64,000 nucleotides of DNA, taken from the NCBI GenBank assembly GCA_033239525.1, contig BSYO01000003.1:22895716-22959715 (forward strand), written 5' to 3'. This document shows positions 46,420 to 59,165 of the stretch, piece after piece; the first letter of the stretch is position 1, and every line of letters begins with the position of its first letter. Below the pieces are notes generated by a model. That model saw nothing but the letters and a program-made list of their open reading frames with translations. It was not told the DNA's origin and ran no database searches. Source of the DNA: Nepenthes gracilis (taxonomy: Eukaryota > Streptophyta > Magnoliopsida > Caryophyllales > Nepenthaceae). The position numbers and the translations under genes were made by a program.

Positions 46420-49400
46420 ATGGAGAGGATTGAGGAAGCTAATAAAGCTGCTGTTGAGAGCTGTCATCGAGTTCTGAGTCTGTTAGCTCAACCCCAAGAA
46501 CAGATTCATTATGGGAATTTGATGGCCGAAACTGGGCAAGCTGTGGCCAAATTCAAGAGAGTTATTTCTTTTCTTAACAATGATTTAGGGCCTTTAGGCC
46601 GTGGAAGAAGATTAAGGATGGTTAATAAATTCAGGACCCCTTTTCCCCATAATATTTTCTTAGAGAGACCAAATTGTAAGCCTGATCAACCAATGAAGCC
46701 TCCTCGACTTATCCAAGCCAATATAGATGACTGCCAAACTCGAGAAAATGGATCAACTGGCAAAAGCTCTTTGTGTTTGGGAAATCCGTCAATGGATATC
46801 ATCTCAAATGGAAAACCCCCTCTTCAACTAGCCCAGGCGGCATCTGCCCACTATCAGTTCCTACAACAACAGCAGCAACAGAGGTTTCAGCTTCAACAGC
46901 AGCAGTTAAAGCATCAAGCTGAGATTTGGTACAGAAAGAGCAATAGTGGCATAAATCTAAACTTTGATAGTTCCAGCTGCACACCCACCATTTCATCCAC
47001 AAGGTCTTTTATTTCTTCATTGAGTATGGACGGAAGTGTGGCTAACTTGGACGCTAATGGCTTCAACTTAGCTGTGGCAGCTCACTCTTCAGATCAGAAC
47101 TCTAGTCTGAACAGAAAAAGGTGCTCTGGGAGAGGAGAAGATGGGAGTTTGAGATGTGGTAGCAGTGGAAGATGTCATTGCTCTAAGAAGAGGTTAGGCT
47201 AATTGCCTTGCTTTCTTTCTTTATTGATTTTGGTTATTTGTTTAGAATTTGGTTGATTATATTAATCGAGATACTTTTCTTCTGTATGCATTATAGGAAA
47301 CATAGGGTGAAGAGATCAATCAAGGTTCCGGCTATCAGCAACAAGGTTGCAGATATTCCTCCTGATGAGTATTCATGGAGGAAGTATGGGCAGAAGCCAA
47401 TCAAGGGTTCACCTCATCCCAGGTAGTTCTATTTTCTGCTTAGTTATGTGCAAATTAGTCTGCAATCTCTGATTTTTCTCAGTGAAAATTTTTTATCCTA
47501 GTTTTTGTTGATACTTACTTTTGATCTGCAATTTTAGTGTCCTAATTCATTTAACTGTTGGATCCTCATATTACACTAAAGCAAGTTGAATTGTGAAAGC
47601 GAATCTGCATGTTGCACTAAATCGAGTATTTTATGTTGGGCATAAGACTTCATTGTGGTGGTGGTGGTGCAGCAAAAGAGGAGGGAAAGGGGAAAACACA
47701 ATCAAGTTTTCTATTGATGGAGTTTTTTTATCTCATATTCCTTTTCTTTTGGCAAACTTATGCAGCATAATGTGTATTTGTCGTGAATAAAGTGAGAAAG
47801 CTTGTCTATTTTCTTTCTGTTAAAAGAAAGTATAGCACTTTATTCTCAACTGGCTTCTTAGTATTTGCTAAGTTTAGTTCCACAAAATGTTAAGAAACTA
47901 CCTTGTTCTAGAAGATGGAGGAGGTAAATATATTCAAGCATTATTATTATTTTTCTATTGTATTCTCAATTTTTATATTAGTACCACTTTATGCTATGCA
48001 AAAATAATTTATTCATCATATTTCAGTATCTCATAATACACGTGCTTAAAAAACCTCCGAAATAGTCATCTATTCTAATTCTTCCACACTTGAGTTTTCA
48101 GCATCGCATACTATTACCATGACTTAAAGTTGAGAATAAAATTACATAAATACTGAAATTTGATAATAGAGTTAGGAAAAAAAAACAGTTCAAAATATAA
48201 TTGGGAAAAGGAGAAAAGGTGAACGAAATTTTGATGCTTTTGTTGATATTGAAGCTAGACGGAGCACAACTTCTGCTGAAGGGTTTAGCAGGGGCTACAT
48301 TTGAGAGTTTCTCTGAAAGGATTATCCAATTGGGTAATCCTATAAGAGCATTAATATTTGTACTCCCACTTTACACCCATTTTATCAAATATGCCTACGT
48401 TACCCTTCGATTTTTTTTTTTTTTTTTTTGGCAAATAGAAGCACTCCTTCTCTCTTGCAAAATTAGGTCTCCACTCTTTCCCGGCTACCTCTTACTCACA
48501 ACTGGCGCCTCCTCTTTGCCAACTGGGGTTTCAATCCTCCAGCCAGCTCCCTCTCTCTTGCAACTCGAACTAGCGCTTTTGTAGAACTTTTCTTTTTCAG
48601 GAAAAAATTCTGACTGTGGCATGATGTCTTGCTTAGGATCGCATTATGATAGATTTTTGGTATGTTGGGTGTACGAGTAGTAGCTTTCATCCTATTATCT
48701 CTGTGGGATATTTCATCTGACTTCTATACTTAATGCTTTTATTCAATCAACACTTACTCTAGCTTGGCTAAACAACCTCTGCATCTTGCTATTAACTCTG
48801 AGGTTTTCATTATGATAGATTTTTGGTATGTTGGGTGTACGAGTAGTAGTTTTCATCCTATTAACTCTGAGGGATATTTCATCTGACTTCTATACTTAAT
48901 GCTTTTATTCAATCAACACTTGCTCTAGCTTGGCTAAACAACCTCTGCACCTTGCTCTTTAGCTCTTCATAATTGATACTACTTTAAAACTGCCCATTAC
49001 CACTACTTCAAAATGTTTGTTGTACTACTGTTTCTCCTTATGAGTTGCGCTTCATTTCTTCTGTTGAACTCAAGTGTCTTATTACCATATACTCTAACAA
49101 AATGTGGTGTGAGAAGCAAAAGAAGTGAACAGGATGTGGTGGTTCCAAAGCATAGAAAAAAAATGTTGACATTGACAGCGGCCGTAATGCTATTGATTAT
49201 GTAAGGTGAAAGTAACAGTTCAGGTGCAAATATCTTTTTTGCAAAGTAGGAAAAAGGATTTTCTTCGGCTGGATATAGGCATTTATATTCCTATTACTAT
49301 GACGGCCTGAGCCCTAAGCATCCAACATGGTTCAAACCGTTCACGCAAAAATCTTAAATTTTAAAATTATTAAATGTCCTTGATAGTTTCAATATTTTTA

Positions 49401-51333
49401 ATAATATATTCATCATCTTAATTATATATCGAGCAAATATCCACCGAAAATACAACTATTCAATTTATGGGTCGCAACCTAAAATTAAACTATTAAACCT
49501 TTATCAAAATGCATCTCATGTGTCTTCCACTAAATAATAACAACTAATATTTGAAATTCTCTTTACTGGAAGTCCCGCAGTAAAAGTAAGATCACTTGCT
49601 AGCTTTATATAATCAATTTGACCTGGAGCCAATAAAATACAAAGTGAGCCGAATGGCTAATAAGTGATAATAAATAAAAAACAGGTAAAAATAATAAATA
49701 TTTTGAATATACAATAAGTGACAGATATCAAAAGCCACAACAATGATATAACATCCAACAGATAAATTTATCCAAAAATCTTTATTTTGTCATATCTATG
49801 ACTTAAAAGTAAAAAGTCACCCTGGACCCTTATATGATAAAGATTATAAGATTCCCCAACAACAGACTAAAATCCCTCAGAATCCAACATTAAAAGATAA
49901 ACAGGAATTCCCTTGTTCAAATGTTAGTGTGAACGATTTGAACATTAAATAAAAATCAACAACATAAATATCATAGAATTCGTCTTATGGATTCTACTGA
50001 ATATAACTCATGGATTTCATTGAATCCCAAAACTCATGAGGTATCATCAAGAACAATATATTACAAAGAAAACTCTTGGATTTTATTCCGCCACTATGAA
50101 CCAAAGGCTGCGCATGTCCCCTGGTGGCTAATTGATATTTGCAAATTTGACCTCCGACCAAATCCATGGTCGTCAGAGATTTTGCCAAACCAAATACAGA
50201 TGTCTCACCAGCACGTAAAGAGACTAGTACACACGTCTCACCAACGCATATAGAGACCGATACACATGTCTCACCAACGTGTACGGAGACCAATACACAT
50301 ATCTCAAAGGTCAAACATAGCAACTTCCGTTATGATATCTTCGATATCATGCTCTATGATGGTCATATGGCTATAAGTATCCTGCCATACTAGGCAATAT
50401 ATCCCATCACCACCAGGATACGAAAATTGGTATCGGATAAGTGTAAACTACACCAAAGTGTCATAGCCTCCCATTCGACGAGATATCTTAGTGTTTTCAT
50501 ATGCTCTACTCAACTTTGACCGTAGGAAGCCGATAACCAAAATATTCATGCCATTAAGTGTAACGCAAAGAAGGCTTTACAATTTTAACGATAGAATTTT
50601 CGTTCGGTACTGATAAGAACCGTGCTCATGCAATCAAGGTTAACACAAAGAAATTTATCATGGAACAAAGGACAACAATGAATCGGAAACAACTAATTTT
50701 GACTAATTTAAACATTTATCTAGTCTCTCATTCTGATTCGATATACAAAACCTATTACAAAGTTTGTATCTTAATTATCATTTACGGACATGCCTATTAT
50801 CACCAATCTAATTCAATCGTCCCAAACTTATCTAGCAATTCCAACAAAACTATATAATAACTTTAATTATATTCAATTATTCAACTTGTATTCCAAAATA
50901 TACACACATATATTTACCATCACCATAGCTCAAAATACTGGGGGTATTACAGTTATGGCTATATATCTTGCTTTGTTGTAGATTTGGGAAATATTAACTG
51001 ATACTTATGAGCCATTCTCTATATGGTATGGTTGTCAATATTGCTGTTGGATCCTGAAGACAAATTGTAGACAAAATGCTGATGAAATTTTTACTACTAC
51101 AAAATTGATTTTTTCCATACTTGGATAAATTTATGAGTCATTGGTGTGCGGTCTCTAGTACACGAGCAATGATTGAAAATGAAGTAACTATATTGCTATT
51201 ATGCAGGGGTTACTATAAATGTAGCACCATGAGAGGTTGCCCTGCGAGGAAGCATGTGGAGAGGTGTTTAGAGGATCCATCGATGCTTGTTGTGACATAC
51301 GAAGGCGAGCACAATCACCCCCAGCTGCCATGA
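46420..51333 (+). CDS. WRKY transcription factor, group IId (WRKY39/74/21-like)
   Basis: Exons 46420-47192, 47297-47422 and 51207-51333 join in frame to give 341 residues. The N-terminus ([16 protein letters not shown] and [14 protein letters not shown]) is the leucine-rich and calmodulin-binding C-motif region of group IId. A glutamine-rich stretch at about 148-167 and [14 protein letters not shown] follow. [21 protein letters not shown] is a nuclear localisation and basic region. The DNA-binding domain has [26 protein letters not shown] and a C-X5-C-X23-H-X-H zinc finger ending EGEHNH. The intron splitting the R codon of PRGYYK is the conserved WRKY-domain intron. The C-terminus after HNH is only PQLP. 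Such factors bind W-box TTGAC(C/T) sites in the nucleus. No disabling change is seen. Intron 2 is 3.8 kb because of repeat insertions. Confidence 0.95.
48642..48965. repeat. 167-base tandem duplication in WRKY intron 2
   Basis: Sequence from CATTATGATAGATTTTTGG at 48642 to about 48808 is repeated from 48809 to about 48965 with few differences. Each copy holds GGTATGTTGGGTGTACGAG and CTAGCTTGGCTAAACAACC. It is a direct duplication with a period of 167. Confidence 0.85.
49300..50951 (-). mobile_element. Solo LTR inside WRKY intron 2
   Basis: On the minus strand it starts TGTAATACCCCCAGTATTTTG and ends GGGCTCAGGCCGTCA, the form of plant Ty3/gypsy chromovirus LTRs. The flanks TACTA and GTTAT do not match well, so the target duplication has decayed or the left boundary is a few bases off. 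The length is 1.65 kb with no coding region. It lies antisense to the gene, about 260 bases before exon 3. Confidence 0.65.
50201..50308. repeat. 33-base tandem repeat within the intronic LTR
   Basis: TCTCACCAACG-type units begin at 50203, 50236, 50269 and 50302, a period of 33. The frame stays open through them, giving repeated THVSPT-like peptides that are not a gene product. Confidence 0.75.
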
Positions 51334-52448
51334 CAATCACTTGGTGCATAAAGTTGGTGCCATGATTTCCCCTTCTGGGTGTCTAATTTTTAGGGAATTA
51401 TAATGTTTTGAATGACTTGAATTTGCTTCTGACAGTCTCTGTGCTTTGAAGGTGAGCATGCAAAATTAGGACTAGTTTCTTGTTTCAATTTTTGTTGGCA
51501 TTTGGGAGAAGTTTTGGGGGGAAAAAAGAAGAAAAATTTGGGTTATTTTGTATGGTTGTGAAGCCTTGGGAAGGGAATAGAAGGATGATTTTCAAAATCG
51601 GGGCTTTCATATTGCAACTCAAAACTCCTTCCACACTCGGCTTTTACAAATTCTCAAAATGCTGGCCTACTTTCTATCTATTTTCCTGCATTCTCCTCAT
51701 TTCCATGGCTCTTTATGAAGTTGTAATTTGTCGGAGGGAGATGGGAAAAATATAGAATTTTCCATTGAAGATAAATATTGGTCAAATATGATATAAAATA
51801 TAAGGTTATAGACAATTTTGTTTATGTCAATAAAAATACTATTATCAAATGAATTATCGATGATGACTTATTTACTCAGAAAAAGAAAATACCCATTATG
51901 AAATATGGAATGTTAGCTTTTATGTAAGTTCAAATTTTGAAGAATTTAAGTGCAGAGGCAAGAGAGCTGGGAGATAGATATGATTATTAAAATTAGATAG
52001 TTTGATTGATTTGATTTGATGAATTTGAAACTTTTTAAAATATTTTTAATGTATATAAGTATTATATATAGACATAATTAAAAAAAAAAGGTTTAATTAA
52101 TTTTTTTGTCATACATAGTTATTAATGAAAGCGGCCCGTTTGACTCGGTGTTGATTATGAATTTTGTTGTAAATATGTTTTTTTTTTTAATTTTAAATAA
52201 ATATTAAGTTTAAATAATTAATTTAATATGTTATGTTTGTGTAATTAATAATTTTTTAAATTTATTTAAATATATATATATAGTTAATATTTTAATTTAA
52301 ATATTATATTTTTAAGATTCATATTTTTAAATATTTTTACATAAATATATATTTTTAATAAAAATATTTCAAAATAAAACATATCTATTAAAAAAACACA
52401 ATAATCAGGTTTATCTTAGCTTAGCTTAATAATTATTAATTTTTATAT
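51334..52448. other. 3' flank of the WRKY gene, no further gene
   Basis: The first 450 bases are GC-balanced and likely 3' UTR. After about 51760 the sequence turns strongly AT-rich up to the left end of element Z. Confidence 0.5.
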
Positions 52449-55400
52449 TGTTGCATTTTGGATTTAAATTTAAAACAAATTCAGGTCAAATCGACCATTT
52501 GAGTTCGACTCCGTCCATTAAGTTTGGATCCTACACACCACAACTACGAACAAGAGGTTAGGTATTAGCGGGAGGTTGTCCCACCACAAATACTTTGACG
52601 CTCAAGTCAGCAAGTAGCCTTTGAATTAATAAGGTGAAAGTAAAGTATATAAGGAGAATGCAGAGAGTATTTGTGATGGAAGAGTGCTCTCATTGAGATA
52701 AGTTTTGGCGGCTTGTGATGTTACGAATTCGGACCAATCATGTCAATTTAAATAATTAATTATAATATCTAAAATTTAAAATTTTAAATAATTTTAAATA
52801 AATAATACTAAATTTTAAAATTCGGATGTGACAAACCAAAATATATAACTTAACAAAATTAAATTTATATAGGATCTCATCGGACAACCATTTGGACAAA
52901 ATAAATACGACCAACTTTACAATTATCGCAAGGGAGATAACAATTTTAACCAAAATCATAAATCAGACATAGTATAATATTCTAACTGTTTTCAAAATAT
53001 ATCCATCAGCTTATACCCGGCCAATTCCATAATCCGATTACATTAAATACCAACTTAAATCATAATAGAATCAAAATTCACCAAATCAAACGGATGGTTG
53101 ACAGATCATGACTATACTCCTACAATACATCCAAATCTTCAACTCTGAAGGAAAAAAATAGAAAAAGTGAGCATAATACTCAACAAGTATTATATTTAAA
53201 TAAAAGGAGTCCAATAAATTAGAGGGAAAGTCAAATGGATAACAATCCATTTAAATGACAAGATAAATTTAAATCGTTGATATAACAAATCTAATAAAAA
53301 TCTATGATTTAGAATTCAAAATTCAATTGTAGTCTCATACACAAGTCAAATATCTAAATTCAAAATAAATATCTAAATCATAAAACAGTTATCATCAGGA
53401 CGTATATATATAAACAAAATAGAAGTGATATGAACCAATTCTAATAGGCAATTAGCCAAATCTAAAGTTCAATCCATGTTCAAGTCCGAGTCCAAATCCA
53501 AGGCTCGATCAACTTGTGATTTGGGGCAGAATTCGATAGCTGAATGATTCAATAGCGTGCATAGAAATTAAAATAGTATCGCAGCAGATAGTCTAAGGGT
53601 TTGGATCAAAGTATATAGTCAAAATTATTTGTATGAGATATACCAAGGCCTAACTGAGGGTAAAATCGACAAATTTTAAATCCAAGTCTAAAATCCAAAT
53701 CTAATACAAATCAATACAAAGATACAAATCATGCATTAAATTTGAGTTTCGATTATTTAAAGACTAGCTTGAGTAATGGTTACACATAATCCATGTAACC
53801 TTAAACAAAATCAAATGCAAATTAGACCAGTATGTATGGCCACCCATATACTCTGTACCCATGGGTGAGATTACTTACTATTGTTTGCCACCCGTGATTT
53901 TGGGTGCAATCCTCAATCTTATCAGATATATTAAGACGTCCGAATATATTACAAGGTCAAATCAAATCATCAAAATGGAAAGAGTTACTACTCTAAGCTT
54001 TTCTTGTCGACGAAAAGAAATTTCTAGATAACAAATATATTTCCGTCAGGTGTTGGCCAGAATTTTCAATAATTCAAATCCAAATGTAATAACTACGACT
54101 CAGCACGTGCATGTGATTGTACGACCAATGCAAGATTTCATACTCATTGTTATACAAATATACTGACATTAAAATATACAGTGTCTAATAAATTATTTAG
54201 GATTTCAGAAAAATATTAAACTCTCCAAAATCATAAAACTCAATCCAATAACCCCCAAAATATCCAATGAACTACACATGCATGTCCAAAATAAATAATT
54301 CAAGGGTATAAAAATACATGTATGTTAGTAAAAACTCCATGCAGTATCCAAAATATTCCAGATGATAAATTAGACCAAAGAGGGGGTTTATAGATACTTA
54401 TCTTGACACCATATTTCACAGATTTGAAGAAAGGATATCTCAAGGTGTCCGAACGACACCCTCTCTCTCTTGTCGTGCATGCTATCTCTCTCTTCCCGCT
54501 CTCTCTCTCTCTCTTCACGCCTCTGCTTCTCTATTTCTCCACGGTCACCTTTACAGACGACAGCTTTGGCACGGACGACAGTGGTGACCACAACGGTAGC
54601 GAACCCAGTGACGGCACAGCCCAGCTGACGGCGCATGCAATCATCATTCCTCCTCTCTCCTTCGACCGAGAGCCGCCTCCACCAAAAATCACGATTTTAA
54701 CCTATATTTCTCAAAATCCATACATGTAAACAAAGATTCAACATCAATGATTTCATTGATTTTCTCCGGTAATGGCGGTGAATGGACGATGGCTGTTCGG
54801 CTTCGAGTCAAGAATTCGTATCTACAAACACTGGTGGATAAAATGGTAGGTAGCATCATGGAGAGGACTTCGCTGGTTTCAATTTTTGGCATTGGGAGCT
54901 TCGGCAACGGCGGCAACGACGGCCCCACGCTGGCCTCCTCTCTCCTCTCTTCTCCCCCGGGCTTTCTCTCTCCCTTAATGCTTATCCTGATTACTGTTTT
55001 AATTATTATTATTATTATTATATATTATTTTAAATTTTTTTATTCCAAAATTCAAATTGATATTCGGACGATAAAAAGGGCGCACCTCAGATGCCAACCC
55101 GACTGATCTAAATATCCTTCTAAATTTATAAGATTAAATTAATTTTCTGCCACATTCAAATTATCCAAAAATAAAATTAATATTAAATTAATCTGAATAA
55201 AAATTTGGAATATTACACGCGAGGAGCGTTGGCTCTAAGCACTATGTTTGTTGGGAACGTAGTGGCAAAAAGAGCGAACGTTTGTATTTTGAAAGCGTGT
55301 TAGCTTTTTAGTATAGAGCTTTTTGTGGGGGAATGAGAGCGTACCTTGGAGTGAGGACTCCATGGCCTTTTATAATTGCTGTGCCGGGAGGCTTTTCTTG

Positions 55401-55907
55401 TGTAGAGAGGCTTGATTTTCGCACTTTGTTGTGATTGCTGTCTTTTTTGACGTGGTGCCCTTATGGCAGTAACGGTTGCTGCCTTGATTGCTTTCCTTCT
55501 ACGTTTTGTAACCGTTAGGGTTTACTACAAATAGGTGGAGGATTCTAGCGCTTTTTTCAGGGATGCGCATTGAATATGCTGATCACCGTTACAATTGAGA
55601 TTATCTTATATGAAGAGCGCGAAATCCGAGGAGAAGACCGTTGCTCACTGAGGACGGTCACGTTAGCCAAATTGGGCTTGGCCCACTTGAAGCCTGATCT
55701 TCAGACGATCAACTTGTCTTGCTTCTGGTCAACGAAAGCATTGACCGTCTCAAGAGCAAGTCATCTATCTTGCTCTTGGGCTTCTCTCGGCTCACTTAGT
55801 ATTTTGTTCGGTCAACGGTAGGCGTTGACCATCCAGGCGCAAATGGGTCATTAGAGATTTGGCTCATTCCTCCTTCTTGGACCAACCCATTACTGGCGTA
55901 CTCATCA
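52449..55907 (-). repeat. 3' LTR of element Z, interrupted
   Basis: On the plus strand it begins TGTTGCATTTTGGATTT and ends GTACTCATCA. Without the insertion it is about 955 bases. Bases 52480-52715 match 63520-63755, and 55223-55425 match 63760-63965, of the right LTR. Confidence 0.85.
52719..55217 (-). mobile_element. 2.5 kb solo LTR nested in the LTR of element Z
   Basis: On the plus strand it runs from TGTTACGAATTCGGACC to GGAATATTACA. The flanks TGTGA (52714-52718) and CGCGA (55218-55222) fit a duplication altered by two transitions. Comparison with the intact right LTR (GGCGGCTCGTGAGGAGCG at about 63750) shows the interruption point exactly. It contains a CT-rich tract at 54458-54520 and CCTCAGATGCCAACCC near the right end. 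Open frames within it (54403-55106) are non-coding in my reading. Confidence 0.85.
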
Positions 55908-56074
55908 CTGGCATTCCATGCTGGTGGTCTCGGATTCCGACTTCCAACATGTTCAAGATGGGACGCGAGTGGCTGAGTTACCTGCCTGAAGTGACCTGGT
56001 AATACAACTGGCGATGACTCTTGGTCTACTGAAAGTGTTGCCTGTAGTTATTGACTGTAAAATCAAGATCTGGA

Positions 56075-56295
56075 GGATTAGCTGAGAAGCGTTAACCAGA
56101 TTAGTTAACCGTCTGGGCCAAAATTCGGAGAACTTCTAAGGAAGTGTTGACCGGATTCGTTGACTACCTGGGCCAAAATCCAGAGAACTTATAAGGAAGC
56201 GTTGACTGATTTCGTTAATTGCCTGGACCAAAATCCAGAGAACTGCTGAACGAAATGTTGATCGGATTAGTTGACTGCCTGCGCTAAAATTCCAA
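56075..56295. repeat. 55-base tandem repeat with W-box cores
   Basis: The phrase GCCAAAATCCAGAGAACT recurs with AAAAT at 56120, 56175, 56230 and 56286, a period of about 55. Each unit carries GTTGACC/GTTAACC and GTTGACT-like pairs, so W-box cores recur through the array. It lies between the LTR and the antisense ORF, where that ORF's promoter would be. Confidence 0.8.
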
Positions 56296-56610
56296 CTGGT
56301 GGGAGTTGAAACAATGCGCGATCATGCCGCCAAACTGTCAGTCAAAAAGTTGGCCATGTGTCAACATGTAGTGAATTTACGATCTTGATAATTAATGATC
56401 AAGAGGATCTGATTTGACTGCACCCGTTTAAGAAGCGACACGTGTCAACAATGATGGGCGCACGTTTAGGAGACGGTTCTCCTTCTTCGGCGTTCACATT
56501 CCTTTAAGTGGTCCATCCGTTACTTTTTAAAATTTTCATGCTTTCTTCCTGAAAATTTTCTAAGTGTTTCGCTCCCTTCCTTCTCTTTCATTTCCATAAC
56601 TTCCTTTGTG

Positions 56611-58550
56611 ATGGAGATTACTTCTATACTCACAGCCAGTGAAATTAGAGAGTTATACATGGAGTTTAATATTTTATGGGAGATCATTCCTGTGATGCCT
56701 AGCGAACTGGATAGAGCTTGCTTTCCTTCTGAGGGCTGCGTCACTATATACGAGACTCATATGAGGAGTGGGCTTCGTCTCCAAGTCCCTCAGGAACTGT
56801 TTGACATCCTCACTGCTCTTTAGGTGCCTATCGCATGACTTCATGCTAATGCCATGCGGCATCTTTGCTCTCTATGTATCTTCATGCGCCATCGCTCTCG
56901 GATGATGACGATCAATGCTGTTAGGTTGATGTTCTGTTTCACATAGGGTGGGGACTAGATTTTCCTGTCCCCAGAGACCTTCCAATTAACGAGGCCATCT
57001 ATAACTTGTTGAAAATTGGAAGGATCGCTTCTTCTTTTTGCGCGTTGTTAAGACGTGGCCTTGTCACGGGATTGGGGCAAGGTTCCCAATGATTTTAACG
57101 GGATGCCAGAGAAGGCAGAGGTTGCTGCTATGTGGCTAAATTGTTGGAGTTGGTAAGGAAGAATGCTTCCAAGTTTAGGAGAGACCACTTAGTTTTTCGA
57201 GAGGAAGCCAAGAGAGTTCGTTGAGGACCTCCCTCTCCGGTCTAGAAATTTAGGACACACTGCCGGAGGCCTTGCAAAGGAAGAGGATGGCCGGTACTAC
57301 AATTGGCGGTGATACCAGTACACCTTCCATCGACGCTGCTCCCACTAGTCCAAAACAGAAGAGGGCCGTAACGGTGGAGCCTTCTTCGTCATCCTCAGGG
57401 CCAGACTACATGGCCGCTAGATGTCTTGGGAGAGTGAGAGATCACTCAGGAGTCAAAGCGGAGTTGGCTCTAGAAGAATATGACGCCATGTTGAGCGCCA
57501 GAGCAAGCAGCGTCGTTGTTGTGGCGTAGCCTATGTTGGTGGCGTAGGGGCTGGAAGCCATCGAGGTGGAGCCTTTAGACGAGCCAAAAGCTGTGCCACT
57601 GGAGCTAGCAGTGGGGCCGCGAGTTGAGCTGCTGGAGCCAGTTTTTGAGCTGCAAGAGCCAGCTTCGGAGCTGTTTACTGTGTCGGAGGAGCCAGCCACC
57701 TGTGAGCCTACTAAGGTTGTTGGCTCTTCTGTGGAGTTGCCGGCAGAGTCTGCCGCCAAGAAGCTTGTGGAGGGGTTGGACCTCATAGCAAAGTTGCTGA
57801 AAAAGTATGCGGCGGAGGCCACAGCTGGGCCTGTTCAAGGGTTTGCTGTGTGTAGTCCTCCGCTACCAGGCCCAATGTCACGGACCAGGCTAGCGAGACC
57901 GGTACACAAAGTCTGGCAGGTAAACATTTATAGTTTTTCTTCTCTCTTTTCTATCCACTGCTGATACTTAGCGTTTTTGTAGGGAAAAAAATTACGTGTA
58001 CAGTTACCAAGGAACTACACCAGCGGGACCTGGTAATCTCTGACCGAGATAAGGAGATCGCCTGGTTTGAGGAGGAGATGAAGTTGTTAAGAACGGAGTA
58101 CCAGGAGGACACAACTGCTCTCTAATATGTGCTGTCAAGTCTGGAGGAGGAGAATGACAGACTGAAAGAGGAGAACATTCGGCTGAGAGAAGCTGTGCTG
58201 TCAAGTCTGAAAAGGAGAATGACAGACTGAAAGAGGAGAACGTCCAACTGAGAGAAGAAATTGATCGGGCGGTGATGTGCATTGACCAACTCGCAGGACA
58301 GATGACATCACTGGAGAATGAGTTGACTACTTGTATACTCTCCCATAAGGTCTCCAATATGCTGGTAGCACGGTTGTGCGAAGGTATCAACATTTGCCGA
58401 TGCATTGTATGGTTGGTTGACCCCAACTTTTCAGTGGAATATCTTGACCCATCGAACCGTTCTACCAAGCGTCGTGACAGCCTCGTGGGACAGTGCCAGA
58501 GTGGTCAGGGGTCGCCACCACCTCCTCGTGGGAGCTCTGCATCTCTGTAG
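56611..58550 (+). pseudogene. Antisense ORF of the Tat element, gypsy-type transposon (Transposase_28-like) protein
   Basis: From the ATG at 56611 the frame reads MEITSILTASEIRELYMEF, then IIPVMPSELDRACFPSEGCV and TIYETHMRSGLRLQVPQELFDILTAL. This matches the plant 'putative gypsy type transposon' domain (PF04195 as I recall). After a TAG at 56821 the domain continues HANAMRHLCSL and MTINAVRLMFCFT. Later parts are low-complexity acidic/valine-rich (57550-57830). A predicted intron follows at 57920-57982 (CAG/GTAAAC ... TTTGTAG/GG). The coiled-coil end reads KELHQRDLVISDRDKEIAWFEEEM and LEEENDRLKEENIRLRE. The stop is at 58548-58550. At least two stops interrupt it. Its function in these elements is unknown. 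Confidence 0.72.
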
Positions 58551-58600
58551 ATTTTGTACACTATATTTTTTGAAATTATTGTACTTGTACATATTCAATC

Positions 58601-58606
58601 AATAAA
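58601..58606 (+). terminator. Polyadenylation signal after the antisense ORF
   Basis: AATAAA lies 50 bases after the stop codon, preceded by T-rich sequence and TTGTACTTGTAC, and fits a plant poly(A) region for a plus-strand transcript. Confidence 0.55.
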
Positions 58607-58974
58607 ATAGGCATTTTACTGATGTTCTGTATCTTTGCCTTTGTTATTGTTTTTCAATTACTTATCGTTACGCTGTCCGGCCGACTTGGTGCGTTATATG
58701 CCAATTGGCCATCTACGTCCCTTAAAACATTTGTGGTGCTCTCAAATGGGCTTAAATCCTAGAGAAGACATTAAGGTGAATCTTGATGTCGGATCAAGTT
58801 TGTTCTACACTCTTATGTGAGTAGAGGCTTGGTGGCGCTGCCCAAGTGTAAACTTGGGCGGCCAGCTTTCGGACAGAGTGCTTTTGCTTCTATCGACCAT
58901 CGTTGATTGATCACGCTATCTCCTTGTGTAGGAAGTTGTCACGTGTGCTATTTAAGCCCCTTAAGATTTTGACC

Positions 58975-59165
58975 GCGAACGGCCATTTGGATGACCAAGG
59001 TTTAATTCAATCGTTAATAGGCTGCTTGGATGATCAAGGTTTAATTATGACTGCATATGGGCCACCTGGATGACTAGAGTTTAGTTATGATCGCTTATGG
59101 GTCACTTGGATCATCAGGGTTTAGTTCCGACCGCTTATGGGCCACTTGGATGACCAAAATTTTGT
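58975..59165. repeat. 40-base tandem repeat, five copies
   Basis: The unit is GGCCACTTGGATGACCAAGGTTTAATT-like, quoted in part as CTTGGATGACCAAGG. ATGA(C/T)CA or its variants begin at 58991, 59030, 59070, 59110 and 59150. It lies between the antisense ORF and the 3' end of pol. Confidence 0.8.

Noticed and set aside
48201..48584. 127-codon frame in WRKY intron 2
   Set aside because: It includes a long phenylalanine run from a poly-T tract and has no known motif; it is intronic repeat sequence.
54403..55106. Two frames of 108 and 119 codons
   Set aside because: They lie inside the 2.5 kb solo LTR nested in element Z and show only low-complexity sequence.
57442..57822. Minus-strand serine-rich frame
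   Set aside because: It is the complement of the low-complexity part of the antisense ORF.
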